Source of the DNA: Streptomyces aurantiacus | Lineage (GTDB): Bacteria > Actinomycetota > Actinomycetes > Streptomycetales > Streptomycetaceae | Reading direction: 5' to 3' | NCBI RefSeq assembly: GCF_001418335.1 | Contig: NZ_LIPP01000258.1 | Location: 1-49,777, forward strand | DNA length: 49,777 nt | Shown: one piece after another, positions 31,523-39,827 of the stretch | Layout of the letters: the number at the start of each line of letters is the position of its first letter | Numbering within the stretch: the stretch's first letter is position 1 | Notes under the pieces: generated by a model | The model's database searches: none | What the model saw: only the letters and a program-made list of their open reading frames with translations | Told to the model about the DNA's origin: nothing | Program-made: the position numbers and the translations under genes

Positions 31523-32664
31523 GCGACACCATCGACGGCGCGACGCTGCTCAATGAGGTGGAAGCCTTCCACCGCCGGTTCAACGTCTTCCCGCACGAGG
31601 CCGCTTACGTGGCCGTGGCGCTGTGGGACGCTCACGCTCACCTGCTCGACTGCTTCGACTCCACCCCGCGTCTGGCGTTCCTCTCCCCGGAGCCGGGGTC
31701 GGGGAAGTCGCGGGCGCTGGAGATCGTGGAAACCCTCGTGCCGGAGCCGATGACGGCGGTGAACGCGTCCGCCGCTGCTCTGTTCCGGTCGGTGTCCAAC
31801 CCGAACGGGCGGCCCACGATCCTGTTCGACGAGATCGACACCATTTTTGGGCCGAAGGCAGGCGACAACGAGGAACTGCGCGGGTTCCTCAATGCAGGTC
31901 ACCGCCGTACCGGGGTCACCTACCGGTGTATCGGGGACGGGGGTAACCAGACCGTTCAGGCGTTCCCCTCGTACTGCGGGGTCGCGGTCGCCGGACTGGG
32001 CAACCTGCCGGACACGATCATGACCCGTTCCATCATCATCCGCATGCGCCGGAGGGCCCGTAACGAGCGCATCGAACCTTTCCGTGCCCGTCTGCACGAG
32101 GCGGAGGGGCACGCGTTGCGTGACCGGCTCGCCAAGTGGGCCGAGCACGCACGGGGGTTCGTCATGGGGGCATGGCCGGAGATGCCCGACGGGGTCTCCG
32201 ACCGGCCGGCGGACGTGTGGGAATCCCTGCTCGCCATCGCCGACGCGGCCGGCGGAGACTGGCCCGAGCGGGCCCGCGCGGCGTGCGTGACGCTGGTGAC
32301 CGCCTCACGGGCCAACGACAAAGGCAGTCTCGGGGTCCGGCTGCTGACCGACCTGCGCGACCACGTCATGGCCGGCATCGACCGCCTGCCCACCATCGCC
32401 ATTCTCGACCGGCTCAACTCCCTCGACGACGCGCCATGGGCCGACCTGAACGGCAAGCCGCTCGACAGCCGGCGCCTCTCCAAGATGCTCGCGGAGTACA
32501 TGACGGTGGACACCGAGCCGATCACCTCCCGCAACATCAAGACCGCCGGAAGCGTCCTCAAGGGCTACTACGCCACCGATCTGCACGACGCATGGGGCCG
32601 CTACTGCCCCCCACCCCCGGAAAGTCCGCTACCTCCGCTACCCGGCACGGAAAACGTGGCCTGA
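31519..32664 (+). CDS. DUF3631 P-loop ATPase, replication helicase-like protein
   Basis: 381 residues. Walker A LSPEPGSGKSRALEI near residue 60, Walker B TILFDEIDTIFG near 105, and sensor region PSYCGVAVAGLGNLPDTIMTRSIIIRMRR. The C-terminal DUF3631 domain follows (DRPADVWESLLAIADAAGGDWPERARAA, then DDAPWADLNGKPLDSRRLSKML). Such ATPases are the usual replication partner of prim-pol proteins on actinobacterial elements. Its last codons contain two copies of the iteron CCGCTACC, so the candidate origin begins inside the gene. Confidence 0.9.
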   Translation: MSDTIDGATLLNEVEAFHRRFNVFPHEAAYVAVALWDAHAHLLDCFDSTPRLAFLSPEPGSGKSRALEIVETLVPEPMTAVNASAAALFRSVSNPNGRPTILFDEIDTIFGPKAGDNEELRGFLNAGHRRTGVTYRCIGDGGNQTVQAFPSYCGVAVAGLGNLPDTIMTRSIIIRMRRRARNERIEPFRARLHEAEGHALRDRLAKWAEHARGFVMGAWPEMPDGVSDRPADVWESLLAIADAAGGDWPERARAACVTLVTASRANDKGSLGVRLLTDLRDHVMAGIDRLPTIAILDRLNSLDDAPWADLNGKPLDSRRLSKMLAEYMTVDTEPITSRNIKTAGSVLKGYYATDLHDAWGRYCPPPPESPLPPLPGTENVA

Positions 32665-32800
32665 CCAGCAGCAACGCGGTAGCGGCAACCGGCCCCGGTT
32701 GCCGCTACCGCGCCGCTACCCGTCCGCTACCGCTACCCCTTCCCGCTACCTCGAACAGGCCCCTGACCTGCGAGGTAGCGGCGGTAGCGGAAGTAGCGCC
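32626..32800. repeat. Iteron array, candidate replication origin of element 2
   Basis: CCGCTACC occurs forward at 32626, 32635, 32702, 32713, 32724, 32730 and 32743, and inverted (GGTAGCGG) at 32678, 32774 and 32783, with a partial copy near 32793. An 18-bp perfect inverted repeat with a 2-nt loop spans 32675-32712 and includes one copy on each arm. The array lies between the helicase-like gene and xis, as in element 1, but the iteron sequence is unrelated. Origin function is inferred. Confidence 0.75.
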
Positions 32801-32857
32801 CCTCAGAGGGCAGGGCCGCAAGGTCCTCCCCCTCCCTCTGTCTCAAGGAGTCATGCC

Positions 32858-33046
32858 GTGGCCCGCCCCCAGAAGCTCAAGCTCAGTGAAGTCCTCGCAG
32901 AGATCCGCATGAGCCGAGCGGCGTTCTACCGCATGCGCGCTCGCGGCCAAGCCCCCCACCTTCAGAAACTCCCCAACGGCGAGATCCGCGTGAACCGCGC
33001 GGACTTGGACGCGTGGTGGGAGAGCTGCGACCAGCGCGCCGCCTGA
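32858..33046 (+). CDS. xis: Excisionase / AlpA-type HTH protein (Xis) of element 2
   Basis: 62 residues from the GTG at 32858 (AAGGAG upstream). LSEVLAEIRMSRAAFYRMRARGQAPHL and RVNRADLDAWWESCDQ are the AlpA-type helix-turn-helix and wing. Same length and largely the same sequence as Xis of element 1, so cross-activity at the related arm sites is plausible. Confidence 0.88.
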   Translation: MARPQKLKLSEVLAEIRMSRAAFYRMRARGQAPHLQKLPNGEIRVNRADLDAWWESCDQRAA

Positions 33047-33075
33047 ATCAGCGCCACACCATCCGAATGTCCGTT

Positions 33076-33102
33076 GAGGGGACCGCTTCCGGCGGTCCCC
33101 TC
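33076..33102 (+). terminator. Hairpin between xis and int of element 2
   Basis: GAGGGGACCGC and its complement form an 11-bp stem with a 5-nt loop. Compared with element 1 the stem bases differ on both sides while pairing is kept, indicating selection for the structure. Confidence 0.75.
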
Positions 33103-33118
33103 CGTCATGAGGTGATCA

Positions 33119-34510
33119 ATGAAGAGTCACAACGTGCGGATCTGGGGTATCCGCCGACGCGCTAGCAAGTCGGCTCCCTTCCAGGTTCGTTGGACCGTGG
33201 CGGGCAAGGTCTGCCAAGAGCCCTTTGCCACGAAGACACTCGCGGACGCGCGTCGTTCGAAACTCGTCACAGCGGTTGGCGCTGGTGAAGCGTTCGACGT
33301 CGCTACAGGGCTCCCCGCTTCGGAGCTGCGGGAAGCGACGTCTCCGACCTGGTACGAGCACGCGTGTGCGTACGCGCTCATGAAGTGGCCCAACGCGTCC
33401 GCCAAGCATCGCGCCGGCATCGCGGAAGCCCTGACGGCCCTGACAGTCGCGCTCGTCTCCACTTCCCGCGGGGCCCCGGATTCAGCGCTCCTTCGCCGCG
33501 CTCTTCAGGGATGGGCGTTCAGGGTCACCCTCGGAGACGACGGGGAACATCGGGCGCTGAAGGATGCCGGGGACGACGTTCCGCACGACGTCCGCCGCGC
33601 CCTCGACTGGGTGGCCGGCGCCTCGCTCAAAGTGATCGAGGTGGCCGAGTCGGACAACATCCGCCGTGCCCTGACAGCCCTGTCCAAGCGGCTGGACGGG
33701 AAGCGTGCGGCGGACAACACCATGAGGCGTAAGCGGATGGTGTTCAGCAACGCCATGCGGTACGCGGTCGAACGGGAGGTGCTTCCCGCGAATCCCCTCG
33801 GGCGGATCGACTGGGCCGCGCCGGACACCACGGATGAAGTGGACTTCCAGTACGTGCCCGACCCACAGCAGACACGGCGGCTGATCGACGCGGTACGGGA
33901 TGCCGACGTGCGCGGTCCCCACCTGCACGCGTTCTTTGGCTGCCTCTACTACGCCGCTATGCGCCCGTCCGAGGTGGCGTCGCTCATGAGGAGGAACTGC
34001 AAGCTTCCTGCCGAGGGGTGGGGCGAACTGGTACTCACACAGAGTCGCCCGGAAGTCGGTTCAGGCTGGACCGATGACGGCCGCTCGTTCGAGGAACGGG
34101 GGTTGAAGCGGCGGGCACGCAAGGCCACGCGCCCCGTGCCGATCCCGCCCACGCTGGTCGCGATGCTGCGCGCGCACCTGGATCAGTTCGGTACGGCAGA
34201 GGACGGCCGGCTCTTCCGCGCTGCCCGTGGCGGTCGTATCGGGTCCAACGAGTACACCGACCTGTGGCAGCAAGCTCGAAAGGCCGCGCTCACACCGGAG
34301 GAAGCGGCCACGCCCCTCGCGGACGTCCCGTACTCACTCCGGCATGCCGGAGTCTCGCTGTGGATCAAAGCGGGGGTCGATCCGGTGGAAGTCGCACGGC
34401 GTGCCGGGCACAGTCCAGCCGTGCTGTGGCGGTTCTACGCAAAGATCCTTCGCGGCCAACAGGCAGTGTCGAACCAGATGATTGACGCCGCTTTGGCCGA
34501 CGGTGCCTGA
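33119..34510 (+). CDS. int: Site-specific tyrosine recombinase (integrase) of element 2
   Basis: 463 residues. An N-terminal arm-binding domain (VRIWGIRRRASKSAPFQVRWTV), a core-binding domain, and a catalytic domain with Arg in YYAAMRPSEVAS, SLRHAGVSLWIKAGVDPVEVARRAGHS and the nucleophile Tyr in RFYAKIL. Homologous along its whole length to the integrase of element 1. It ends 76 bp from att copy C; TGGCC arm repeats lie between. It would recombine the tRNA-Ser 3' half. Confidence 0.95.
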   Translation: MKSHNVRIWGIRRRASKSAPFQVRWTVAGKVCQEPFATKTLADARRSKLVTAVGAGEAFDVATGLPASELREATSPTWYEHACAYALMKWPNASAKHRAGIAEALTALTVALVSTSRGAPDSALLRRALQGWAFRVTLGDDGEHRALKDAGDDVPHDVRRALDWVAGASLKVIEVAESDNIRRALTALSKRLDGKRAADNTMRRKRMVFSNAMRYAVEREVLPANPLGRIDWAAPDTTDEVDFQYVPDPQQTRRLIDAVRDADVRGPHLHAFFGCLYYAAMRPSEVASLMRRNCKLPAEGWGELVLTQSRPEVGSGWTDDGRSFEERGLKRRARKATRPVPIPPTLVAMLRAHLDQFGTAEDGRLFRAARGGRIGSNEYTDLWQQARKAALTPEEAATPLADVPYSLRHAGVSLWIKAGVDPVEVARRAGHSPAVLWRFYAKILRGQQAVSNQMIDAALADGA

Positions 34511-34534
34511 CCAGGCCTTTTGGAACCTCCCGCT

Positions 34535-34550
34535 TGGCCACAGGTTGGCC
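34535..34550. promoter_or_regulatory. Putative integrase arm-type site, right end of element 2
   Basis: TTGGCCACAGGTTGGCC holds TGGCC at 34535 and 34546, again 11 bp apart. The left end of the element repeats TTGGCCACAGG. Confidence 0.6.
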
Positions 34551-34585
34551 GTACGCACTGGTCAAGGGTGGGACAACCCGAGTCA

Positions 34586-34720
34586 GGGTGAGACAGGCTG
34601 AACACAGAAGGGGTGCCCCTCCGGAGAGTGGCACCCCTTCTGACCTGCACAACGTCTGACCTGCGCGGTGGGTGTGGGATTTGAACCCACGGTCACATCG
34701 CTGCGACGACGGTTTTCAAG
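34586..34720. repeat. Proximal att repeat (copy C), overlapping the intact tRNA-Ser
   Basis: Same 135 bp as copy B. It contains the 3' half of the tRNA gene (34666-34720) and a 13-bp terminator hairpin (34605-34617 with 34630-34642) that serves leftward tRNA transcription and faces the end of int. Confidence 0.93.
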
Positions 34721-34752
34721 ACCGTTCCCTTAGGCCGCTCGGGCAACCCACC
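34666..34752 (-). tRNA. tRNA-Ser (anticodon UGA)
   Basis: 87 nt on the minus strand. Acceptor stem GGTGGGT pairs with ACCCACC, followed by discriminator G. The anticodon loop reads CTTGAAA with anticodon TGA; a long variable arm (CGTCGTCGCAGCGATGTGACCG region) and the T-loop GGTTCAAATCC identify a class II serine tRNA. No CCA is encoded. It is the only complete copy; the two upstream fragments stop at the anticodon. Integration has regenerated its 3' half from element 2. Confidence 0.97.
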
Positions 34753-34805
34753 CCGCGCCGCTGAGAGATCGGCGCGGGACCAAGACTAACGGGTCCTTCG
34801 GCGGG

Positions 34806-36401
34806 TCAGCTGTCGCCCTCTCGCTGGCCCAGGGTGACTTCGGCCGTTCGCTGCTTGCCGTCGCGGGTGTAGGTGAGCTTGACGGTGTCGCCGGGCTGGT
34901 GCGTCCAGATCTCGCCGATGAGGGTGGGGCCGCTGTCGATCACGCGGTCGTCGAGCTTGGTGATGACGTCGCCGGGCTTGAGGCCGGCCTTGGCGGCGGG
35001 ACCGTTCGGCGTGACCGCCTCGGAGCCGCTCGCGCCCTCTTCGGTGATCTTCGCGCCCGTGCCCTCCTCCAGGGTGACGGAGGCACCGATGACCGGGTAG
35101 ACGGGCTTGCCGGTCTTGATGAGCTGCTGGGCGACGTTCTTCGCCTGGTTGATCGGGATCGCGAAGCCCAGGCCGATGGAGCCGGACTGGCTCGTACCGC
35201 CCAAGCCGCCGCTCGTGGACTGGATCGCGGAGTTGATGCCGATCACCGCGCCCTTGGCGTCCAGGAGCGGGCCGCCGGAGTTGCCCGGGTTGATCGAGGC
35301 ATCGGTCTGCAGGGCGCTCATGTACGAGGCCTTGCTGCTGGAGCTGCCGTCGCTGGAGGCCACCGGGCGGTTCTTGGCGCTGATGATGCCCGTGGTCACC
35401 GTGTTCGAGAGCCCGAACGGGGCGCCGATCGCGATGGTCGAGTCGCCGACGGCGATCTTCTCCGAGTCGCCGAGCGGCAGCGGCTTGAGGTTGTCCGGCG
35501 CGTTCTTGAGCTTGATGACCGCGACGTCGTACCCCTGGGCGTGGCCGACCACCTCGGCGTCGTACTTCTTCCCGTTCGAGAAGGTCGCCGACAGCTTGCC
35601 GCTGTCGACCGCCTCGGCCACCACGTGGTTGTTGGTGAGGATGTGGCCCTGGGTGTCGAAGACGAAGCCGGTGCCCGTGCCGCCCTCGCCGTTGCTGCCC
35701 TCGGCCTCGATGGTGACCGTGCTCGGCAGCGCCGTGGCGGCCACGCTCGCGACCGTGCCCGCGTCGCGCTTGAGGTCGCCGCCGCTCTGGGACGCGGAGA
35801 CCGTCGTCGAGCCCGAGGAGTCGTCGTTGCGGTCCGCCGCCCAGTAGCCGATGCCTCCGCCCACGCCGCCCGCGACCAGCGCGGCCACCAGGACCGCGGC
35901 GACCAGACCGCCGCGTCCGCCGGACTTCGGCCCGGGCGTGGGCTGCTGGTACGAGGAGCCCCAGGCGTCGCCGGAACCGCCTTCGCCCCCGCCACCGCCG
36001 CCGCCTCCGTACGGGCCTGAGCCGCCTTCCCCACCGCTCCCGAACGCGGCGGAGCCGCCGTCACCCGCGCCCCCGCTCGCGTACGAGGCGTGTCCGCCTT
36101 CGCTCGCGCCCGCGTACGAGGGTGTGGCTGGCGCAGGCGGCGGCGGCCAGGCGTCTGCCTCGGGAGCCGGGACGGCGCCCTGAGGAGCCCCTGAAGGCAC
36201 CGGAGGCAACGTGGCCGTCGGCGGGTCCCCCTGGAAGGGGCCCGGCCCCTGAGGGTGAGCCGTGCCCTGATGGGTGCCCGCGGGGCCCGCTCCCGGCGAA
36301 ACCGCCTGCTCTGGAGGCACGGAAGCAGCGGGAGTGTCCACCGGCACAGGAGGTGCAGACGGGGCCGGGGGTACTGCGGTGCCCTCGTTCTCGGTGCTCA
36401 C
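34806..36401 (-). CDS. HtrA/DegP-type membrane-anchored serine protease with PDZ domain
   Basis: 531 residues, GTG start with GAGGAAGAG upstream. A ~150-residue Pro/Gly-rich cytosolic region leads to one membrane span (GGLVAAVLVAALVAGGVGGGIGYWAA). The extracellular trypsin-like domain has the triad His (LTNNHVV), Asp (GYDVAVIKL) and Ser (NPGNSGGPLLD). A C-terminal PDZ domain (AVTPNGPAAKAGLKPGDVITKLDDRVI) follows. It should degrade or chaperone misfolded exported proteins. The long Gly-rich linker is common in Streptomyces homologues. Confidence 0.95.
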   Translation of the reverse strand: MSTENEGTAVPPAPSAPPVPVDTPAASVPPEQAVSPGAGPAGTHQGTAHPQGPGPFQGDPPTATLPPVPSGAPQGAVPAPEADAWPPPPAPATPSYAGASEGGHASYASGGAGDGGSAAFGSGGEGGSGPYGGGGGGGGEGGSGDAWGSSYQQPTPGPKSGGRGGLVAAVLVAALVAGGVGGGIGYWAADRNDDSSGSTTVSASQSGGDLKRDAGTVASVAATALPSTVTIEAEGSNGEGGTGTGFVFDTQGHILTNNHVVAEAVDSGKLSATFSNGKKYDAEVVGHAQGYDVAVIKLKNAPDNLKPLPLGDSEKIAVGDSTIAIGAPFGLSNTVTTGIISAKNRPVASSDGSSSSKASYMSALQTDASINPGNSGGPLLDAKGAVIGINSAIQSTSGGLGGTSQSGSIGLGFAIPINQAKNVAQQLIKTGKPVYPVIGASVTLEEGTGAKITEEGASGSEAVTPNGPAAKAGLKPGDVITKLDDRVIDSGPTLIGEIWTHQPGDTVKLTYTRDGKQRTAEVTLGQREGDS

Positions 36402-36714
36402 AGCTCTTCCTCTCGATCCACGGCTGTTCAGTCAGTTCATGTCCGGCGGCATCTGGCAGCATCCGGCAGTTCATATCCGGTCACGATCAGTCGCGTGTGT
36501 TCAGGACTTCACTCACGCGTGTTCGGGAACCGGCACGATGCAGCTGTGCATGTGCTTTTGTATGCCGTCAGCTTTTCCCACGGGACGTCAGGGCGCCATA
36601 AGCGGCACCTGTGACTCCGAGATCTTCACTTATATAGGACACGTCTGACAAAACAACCGCATGTCCCGCGTCGTCGACCCCACGCGTACCCACTTGCGGT
36701 GGCACCATGACGCG
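36402..36714. other. Divergent intergenic region
   Basis: It separates the leftward protease from the rightward phosphodiesterase. CAGTTCAT(G/A)TCCGG occurs twice (near 36434 and 36469), a possible binding site for the protease promoter. No gene seen. Confidence 0.4.
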
Positions 36715-37527
36715 GTGACCCACGCACGACAGCACCTGACCCAGGTCGTCGCTCACCGCGGTGCCTCCGAAGAGGCCCCCGAGCACACCCTGGCCGCGTA
36801 CGAGAAGGCGATCGAGGACGGGGCCGACGCCCTTGAGTGCGATGTACGGCTGACCGCGGACGGGCATCTCGTCTGCGTCCACGACCGTCGCGTCAACCGC
36901 ACCTCCAACGGCCGCGGCGCCGTCTCGGCCCTGGAGCTCTCCGATCTCGCCGCCCTGGACTTCGGCTCCTGGAAGAACCGCGACGAGGCGCCCGACTGGG
37001 AACAGCAGCGGCCCCCCTCATGGGAGCAGCAGTCCGTCCTCACGCTGGAACGCCTGCTCGAACTCGTGGCCGACGCCGGCCGCCCCGTACGGCTCGCCAT
37101 CGAGACGAAACACCCCACGCGCTGGGCCGGCCAGGTCGAGGAACGCCTGCTGCTCCTCCTGAAGCGCTTCGGCCTCGACGCACCGCCCTCGCCCGCCGAG
37201 TCACCGGTACGGATCATGAGTTTCTCGGCGCGCTCCCTGCAACGCGTCCGCGCCGCGTCCCCGACGCTGCCGACGGTCTACCTGATGCAGTTCGTCTCAC
37301 CCCGGCTGCGCGACGGACGACTGCCCCCGGGCGTCCGGATCGCCGGCCCCTCCCTGCGGATCGTGCGCAATCACCCGGCGTACATCGAGCGTCTGAAGCG
37401 GGCGGGCAACCAGGTCCACGTATGGACGGTGAACGACTCGCAGGACGTCGACCTCTGTGTCGGGCTGGGCGTCGACGCCATCATCACCAATCGCCCGCGC
37501 GCGGTGCTGCACCGGCTGGGCCGCTGA
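36715..37527 (+). CDS. Glycerophosphodiester phosphodiesterase
   Basis: 270 residues from the GTG at 36715 (an ATG at 36661 would add 18 unconserved residues). VVAHRGASEEAPEHTLAAYEKAIEDGADALECDVRLTADGHLVCVHD is the GDPD signature with the catalytic His pair and metal-binding Glu/Asp. IETKHP and VHVWTVND complete the TIM-barrel active site. There is no signal peptide, so it is cytosolic. It hydrolyses glycerophosphodiesters to glycerol 3-phosphate and an alcohol in lipid turnover. Confidence 0.93.
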   Translation: MTHARQHLTQVVAHRGASEEAPEHTLAAYEKAIEDGADALECDVRLTADGHLVCVHDRRVNRTSNGRGAVSALELSDLAALDFGSWKNRDEAPDWEQQRPPSWEQQSVLTLERLLELVADAGRPVRLAIETKHPTRWAGQVEERLLLLLKRFGLDAPPSPAESPVRIMSFSARSLQRVRAASPTLPTVYLMQFVSPRLRDGRLPPGVRIAGPSLRIVRNHPAYIERLKRAGNQVHVWTVNDSQDVDLCVGLGVDAIITNRPRAVLHRLGR

Positions 37528-37751
37528 AACCACCCGCCTCAAGGCCCTCGCAGGTCCCACACGTTCCGCTCACGACTCCCATATTCCGGGCCGGGCTGCC
37601 CAATTCAGGCACCTTGGTCACAGGGAGTGCTCCGGCGCGTTCGGTGCGTATTCGATCGTTACGAGTGCGTCACTGCACGTGCATTGGCCGGTTTCCGGTC
37701 CAGCCGTGGAGGGCATCCACACCGTGGCGTGGGGCAAAGGAGGTCTCGGGG

Positions 37752-38303
37752 GTGGCGTTGGTGGTGGCACAAGAGGTGCCCACGTCGTCGAGCATGGCCG
37801 TACCTCATGGCCCTGCGGGCGTGGGAGAAGCGAGACACCGGATGCGGGACCAACTGCGTACCGGCGGTGTGGCGGAAGCGGTCATCGATGACGCCGTACT
37901 GATCCTTTCCGAACTACTGAGCAACGCCTGCCGGCACGGCAGGCCGTTGGGCGACGCGCTGGCCGGAGACGGTGACGTCCGGGTCGCGTGGCGGGTCGAA
38001 CACACCGGCAGGCTCACCGTGGAGGTGACGGACGGCGGTGGTCCGACCCGGCCGGCTCCGGCCACGCCCTCGGTCACCGCGCACGGCGGTCGCGGGCTGA
38101 ACATCATCACGGCCCTGGCCGAGGACTGGGGCGTCCGGGACGACGCCCGCGGTGAGGTCACGGTGTGGGTGGTCGTACACAAAGACGCTTGCGCGGTGCG
38201 CCGCCGCGACGACTTCGCCGCCCGGGTCACGGCCCCCGCGGTCTCCGCGGTCCCCGCGATATCCGACCTGACCTTCAGGGACGCCTTCGACGGCCTGGAC
38301 TGA
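37752..38303 (+). CDS. HATPase anti-sigma-factor-like kinase (RsbW family)
   Basis: 183 residues from the GTG at 37752 (AAAGGAGG upstream). The GHKL fold shows the N-box ILSELLSNACRHG, the G1 box VEVTDGGGPT and the G2 box GGRGLNIITALAEDWGV. There is no sensor domain, as in the many stand-alone RsbW-like proteins of Streptomyces. Probably a serine kinase regulating an anti-anti-sigma factor or sequestering a sigma factor; partner not adjacent. Confidence 0.9.
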   Translation: MALVVAQEVPTSSSMAVPHGPAGVGEARHRMRDQLRTGGVAEAVIDDAVLILSELLSNACRHGRPLGDALAGDGDVRVAWRVEHTGRLTVEVTDGGGPTRPAPATPSVTAHGGRGLNIITALAEDWGVRDDARGEVTVWVVVHKDACAVRRRDDFAARVTAPAVSAVPAISDLTFRDAFDGLD

Positions 38304-38585
38304 AGCCGCCCATGACAGCGGAGCCCAGGACGATGAGGTTCGGGGCACGGAGTCCGGGACAACGGCATTCGAACAACGGCATTCGGACAACGGCGTCCGG
38401 GGCGACGCAGCCAGGGCCGAGGACCGACCGAGGACCGAAACTAGACGGAAGCGCTGGTTCCGGGACGAACCGGAATGCTCTGCCGAGCGCGGCCCGGCAC
38501 GTTGTCCACAGGGTCCCGTGGGTCCTCGTACGAGCGGCTAGGCTCGCGCCCGTACGAGTCGAGCCGTAACCGGGAGACATCCACA

Positions 38586-39572
38586 ATGGCCAAGAAGCGA
38601 CCCCAGACGAAGGCCAAGCAGCCGCAGCCGCAGGGTGGGGCCCGCGCCGCCGCTGACGGAGACGTGCCGGTTGTCGGAGCACGTGAGCCCTGCCCCTGCG
38701 GCAGCGGCCGCCGTTACAAGGCCTGCCACGGACGCGCCGCCGCGCACGCCGTGACCGAACTGGTGCAGCGACCCTTCGAGGGCCTGCCGAGCGAAGGTGA
38801 CTGGATCGCGCTGCGCGAGCTGGTCCCCGCGGCCACCGTCGAGCTGCACCTGAAGGAGCCCCTCCCGGAGGGCGTCCCGTCGGTCACGCTCGCGACGGTC
38901 CTGCCGATGGCATGGCCGGCCCTGCGCCGCGAGGACGGCTCGATCCTCATCGGTCTGCAGAACGACACGGCGTCCGGTGACATCAGCCGCGACCTGGCCG
39001 ACACGCTCCAGCGCGCGCTCACCGCGGAGCCCGGCACTCCGGTCCAGGGCCGCCGCGCTCCGGGCGACGGGGTACGCCTCCAGGACCTCCTCGACCCGGA
39101 AGGCGCGTTCGAGCCAGTTGTGCACGCGGGGTTCGAATTCTGGGTTCCGGACGCGCAGAACGCGACCACGGAGGTGACCGCCTCCCTGGAGCGTGCCAAC
39201 GCCGCCGCCATCCCGACGGTGAAGCTCACCGGCGTCGACGCGGCGTACTGGTGCGAGACCCCCGACAAGAACCACCTGCGCTGGGTCATGCCGCATCCCG
39301 AGGAGCAGCTTCTGGACGCGCTCGCGCGGTTGCACGCGGCCAGCCGGTCGAGCCTCGGGGAGGGCACCCGTCTGGTGGGCTCCTTCCGTGCCCACGGCCT
39401 CACCGTCCCGGTCTGGGACCTGCCGACGGGCGTCACGGCGGAGGACATCGAGAAGCCCGCGTCCGAGTTCGCCGAGCGGCTCGCCGCCGCGCTGGCCACG
39501 GACGCACCGCTCACCGGGGACGAGCGCCGGGCGCGCGGCGGCCTCACCAACCGCCAGGTCACGCTCAGCTGA
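38586..39572 (+). CDS. SEC-C zinc-motif protein (DUF5926 family)
   Basis: 328 residues. A basic N-terminus (MAKKRPQTKAKQPQPQ) is followed by the SEC-C motif EPCPCGSGRRYKACHG, which binds zinc as in SecA, and then a conserved actinobacterial domain (GDWIALRELVPAATVELHLKEPL, AAYWCETPDKNHLRWVMPHPEEQLLDALARL). Function unknown; the short tandem repeat of CATTCGAACAACGG-like units at 38370-38395 lies in its upstream region. ATG start with GGGAGA upstream. Confidence 0.9.
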   Translation: MAKKRPQTKAKQPQPQGGARAAADGDVPVVGAREPCPCGSGRRYKACHGRAAAHAVTELVQRPFEGLPSEGDWIALRELVPAATVELHLKEPLPEGVPSVTLATVLPMAWPALRREDGSILIGLQNDTASGDISRDLADTLQRALTAEPGTPVQGRRAPGDGVRLQDLLDPEGAFEPVVHAGFEFWVPDAQNATTEVTASLERANAAAIPTVKLTGVDAAYWCETPDKNHLRWVMPHPEEQLLDALARLHAASRSSLGEGTRLVGSFRAHGLTVPVWDLPTGVTAEDIEKPASEFAERLAAALATDAPLTGDERRARGGLTNRQVTLS

Positions 39573-39748
39573 AACCAGCGGGACACCCCGTCCCGGCTGA
39601 CCGGTCGGTCAGCCGGGAAGACAGGTGCGTGGAGCGGGTGACTCCTGTCACAACTCCCGGTCGTGTCAAGCGGATCGGTGTCTGAATAGCCGAGATATAA
39701 CCGAGATCGAATTTGCGAACAGCCGATCTCTTGTTACCGTTTGAGTTG

Positions 39749-39792
39749 CCCGGTTGCTGGTGCATCCCCCGTCGCCAGCAACCGGGTCTTTT
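39749..39792 (+). terminator. Intrinsic terminator with U-tract
   Basis: CCCGGTTGCTGG and its complement form a 12-bp stem with a 14-nt loop, followed by TCTTTT. It lies 177 bp after the SEC-C gene. TTGCGA at 39713 and a weak TACCGT about 16 bp later could instead make it the 3' end of a very short transcript. Confidence 0.75.
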
Positions 39793-39827
39793 CATGTCCG
39801 GGTACGAGGCCGCCGTCGGCGAAGTCC

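Larger units (their letters stand above)
20510..34720. mobile_element. Element 2: 14.2-kb AICE with complete transfer and replication modules
   Basis: Bounded by att copies B and C. It carries GntR and DUF218 genes leftward, then rightward a long leader, DUF6284, a small membrane protein, DUF2637, RRQRL, two small proteins, TraB, a clt-like array, SpdB, an inserted leftward cargo gene, a cytosine methyltransferase, prim-pol, a Cys/His protein, a DUF3631 ATPase, iterons, xis and int. This is the order of pSAM2-like AICEs, in which TraB moves double-stranded DNA between hyphae. Confidence 0.93.

Noticed and set aside
12754..34720. Insertion sequences or transposases in the element region
   Set aside because: I saw no transposase motif, terminal inverted repeats or target duplications of IS type; the only mobility genes are the two integrase-xis pairs.
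35396..36064. A Ser/Arg-rich frame inside the protease gene
   Set aside because: Same-strand out-of-frame shadow of the HtrA gene, which shows a full catalytic triad.
39713..39792. A small RNA gene ending at the U-tract hairpin
   Set aside because: The promoter-like boxes are weak and would leave almost only the hairpin itself; a terminator for the SEC-C gene is the simpler reading.
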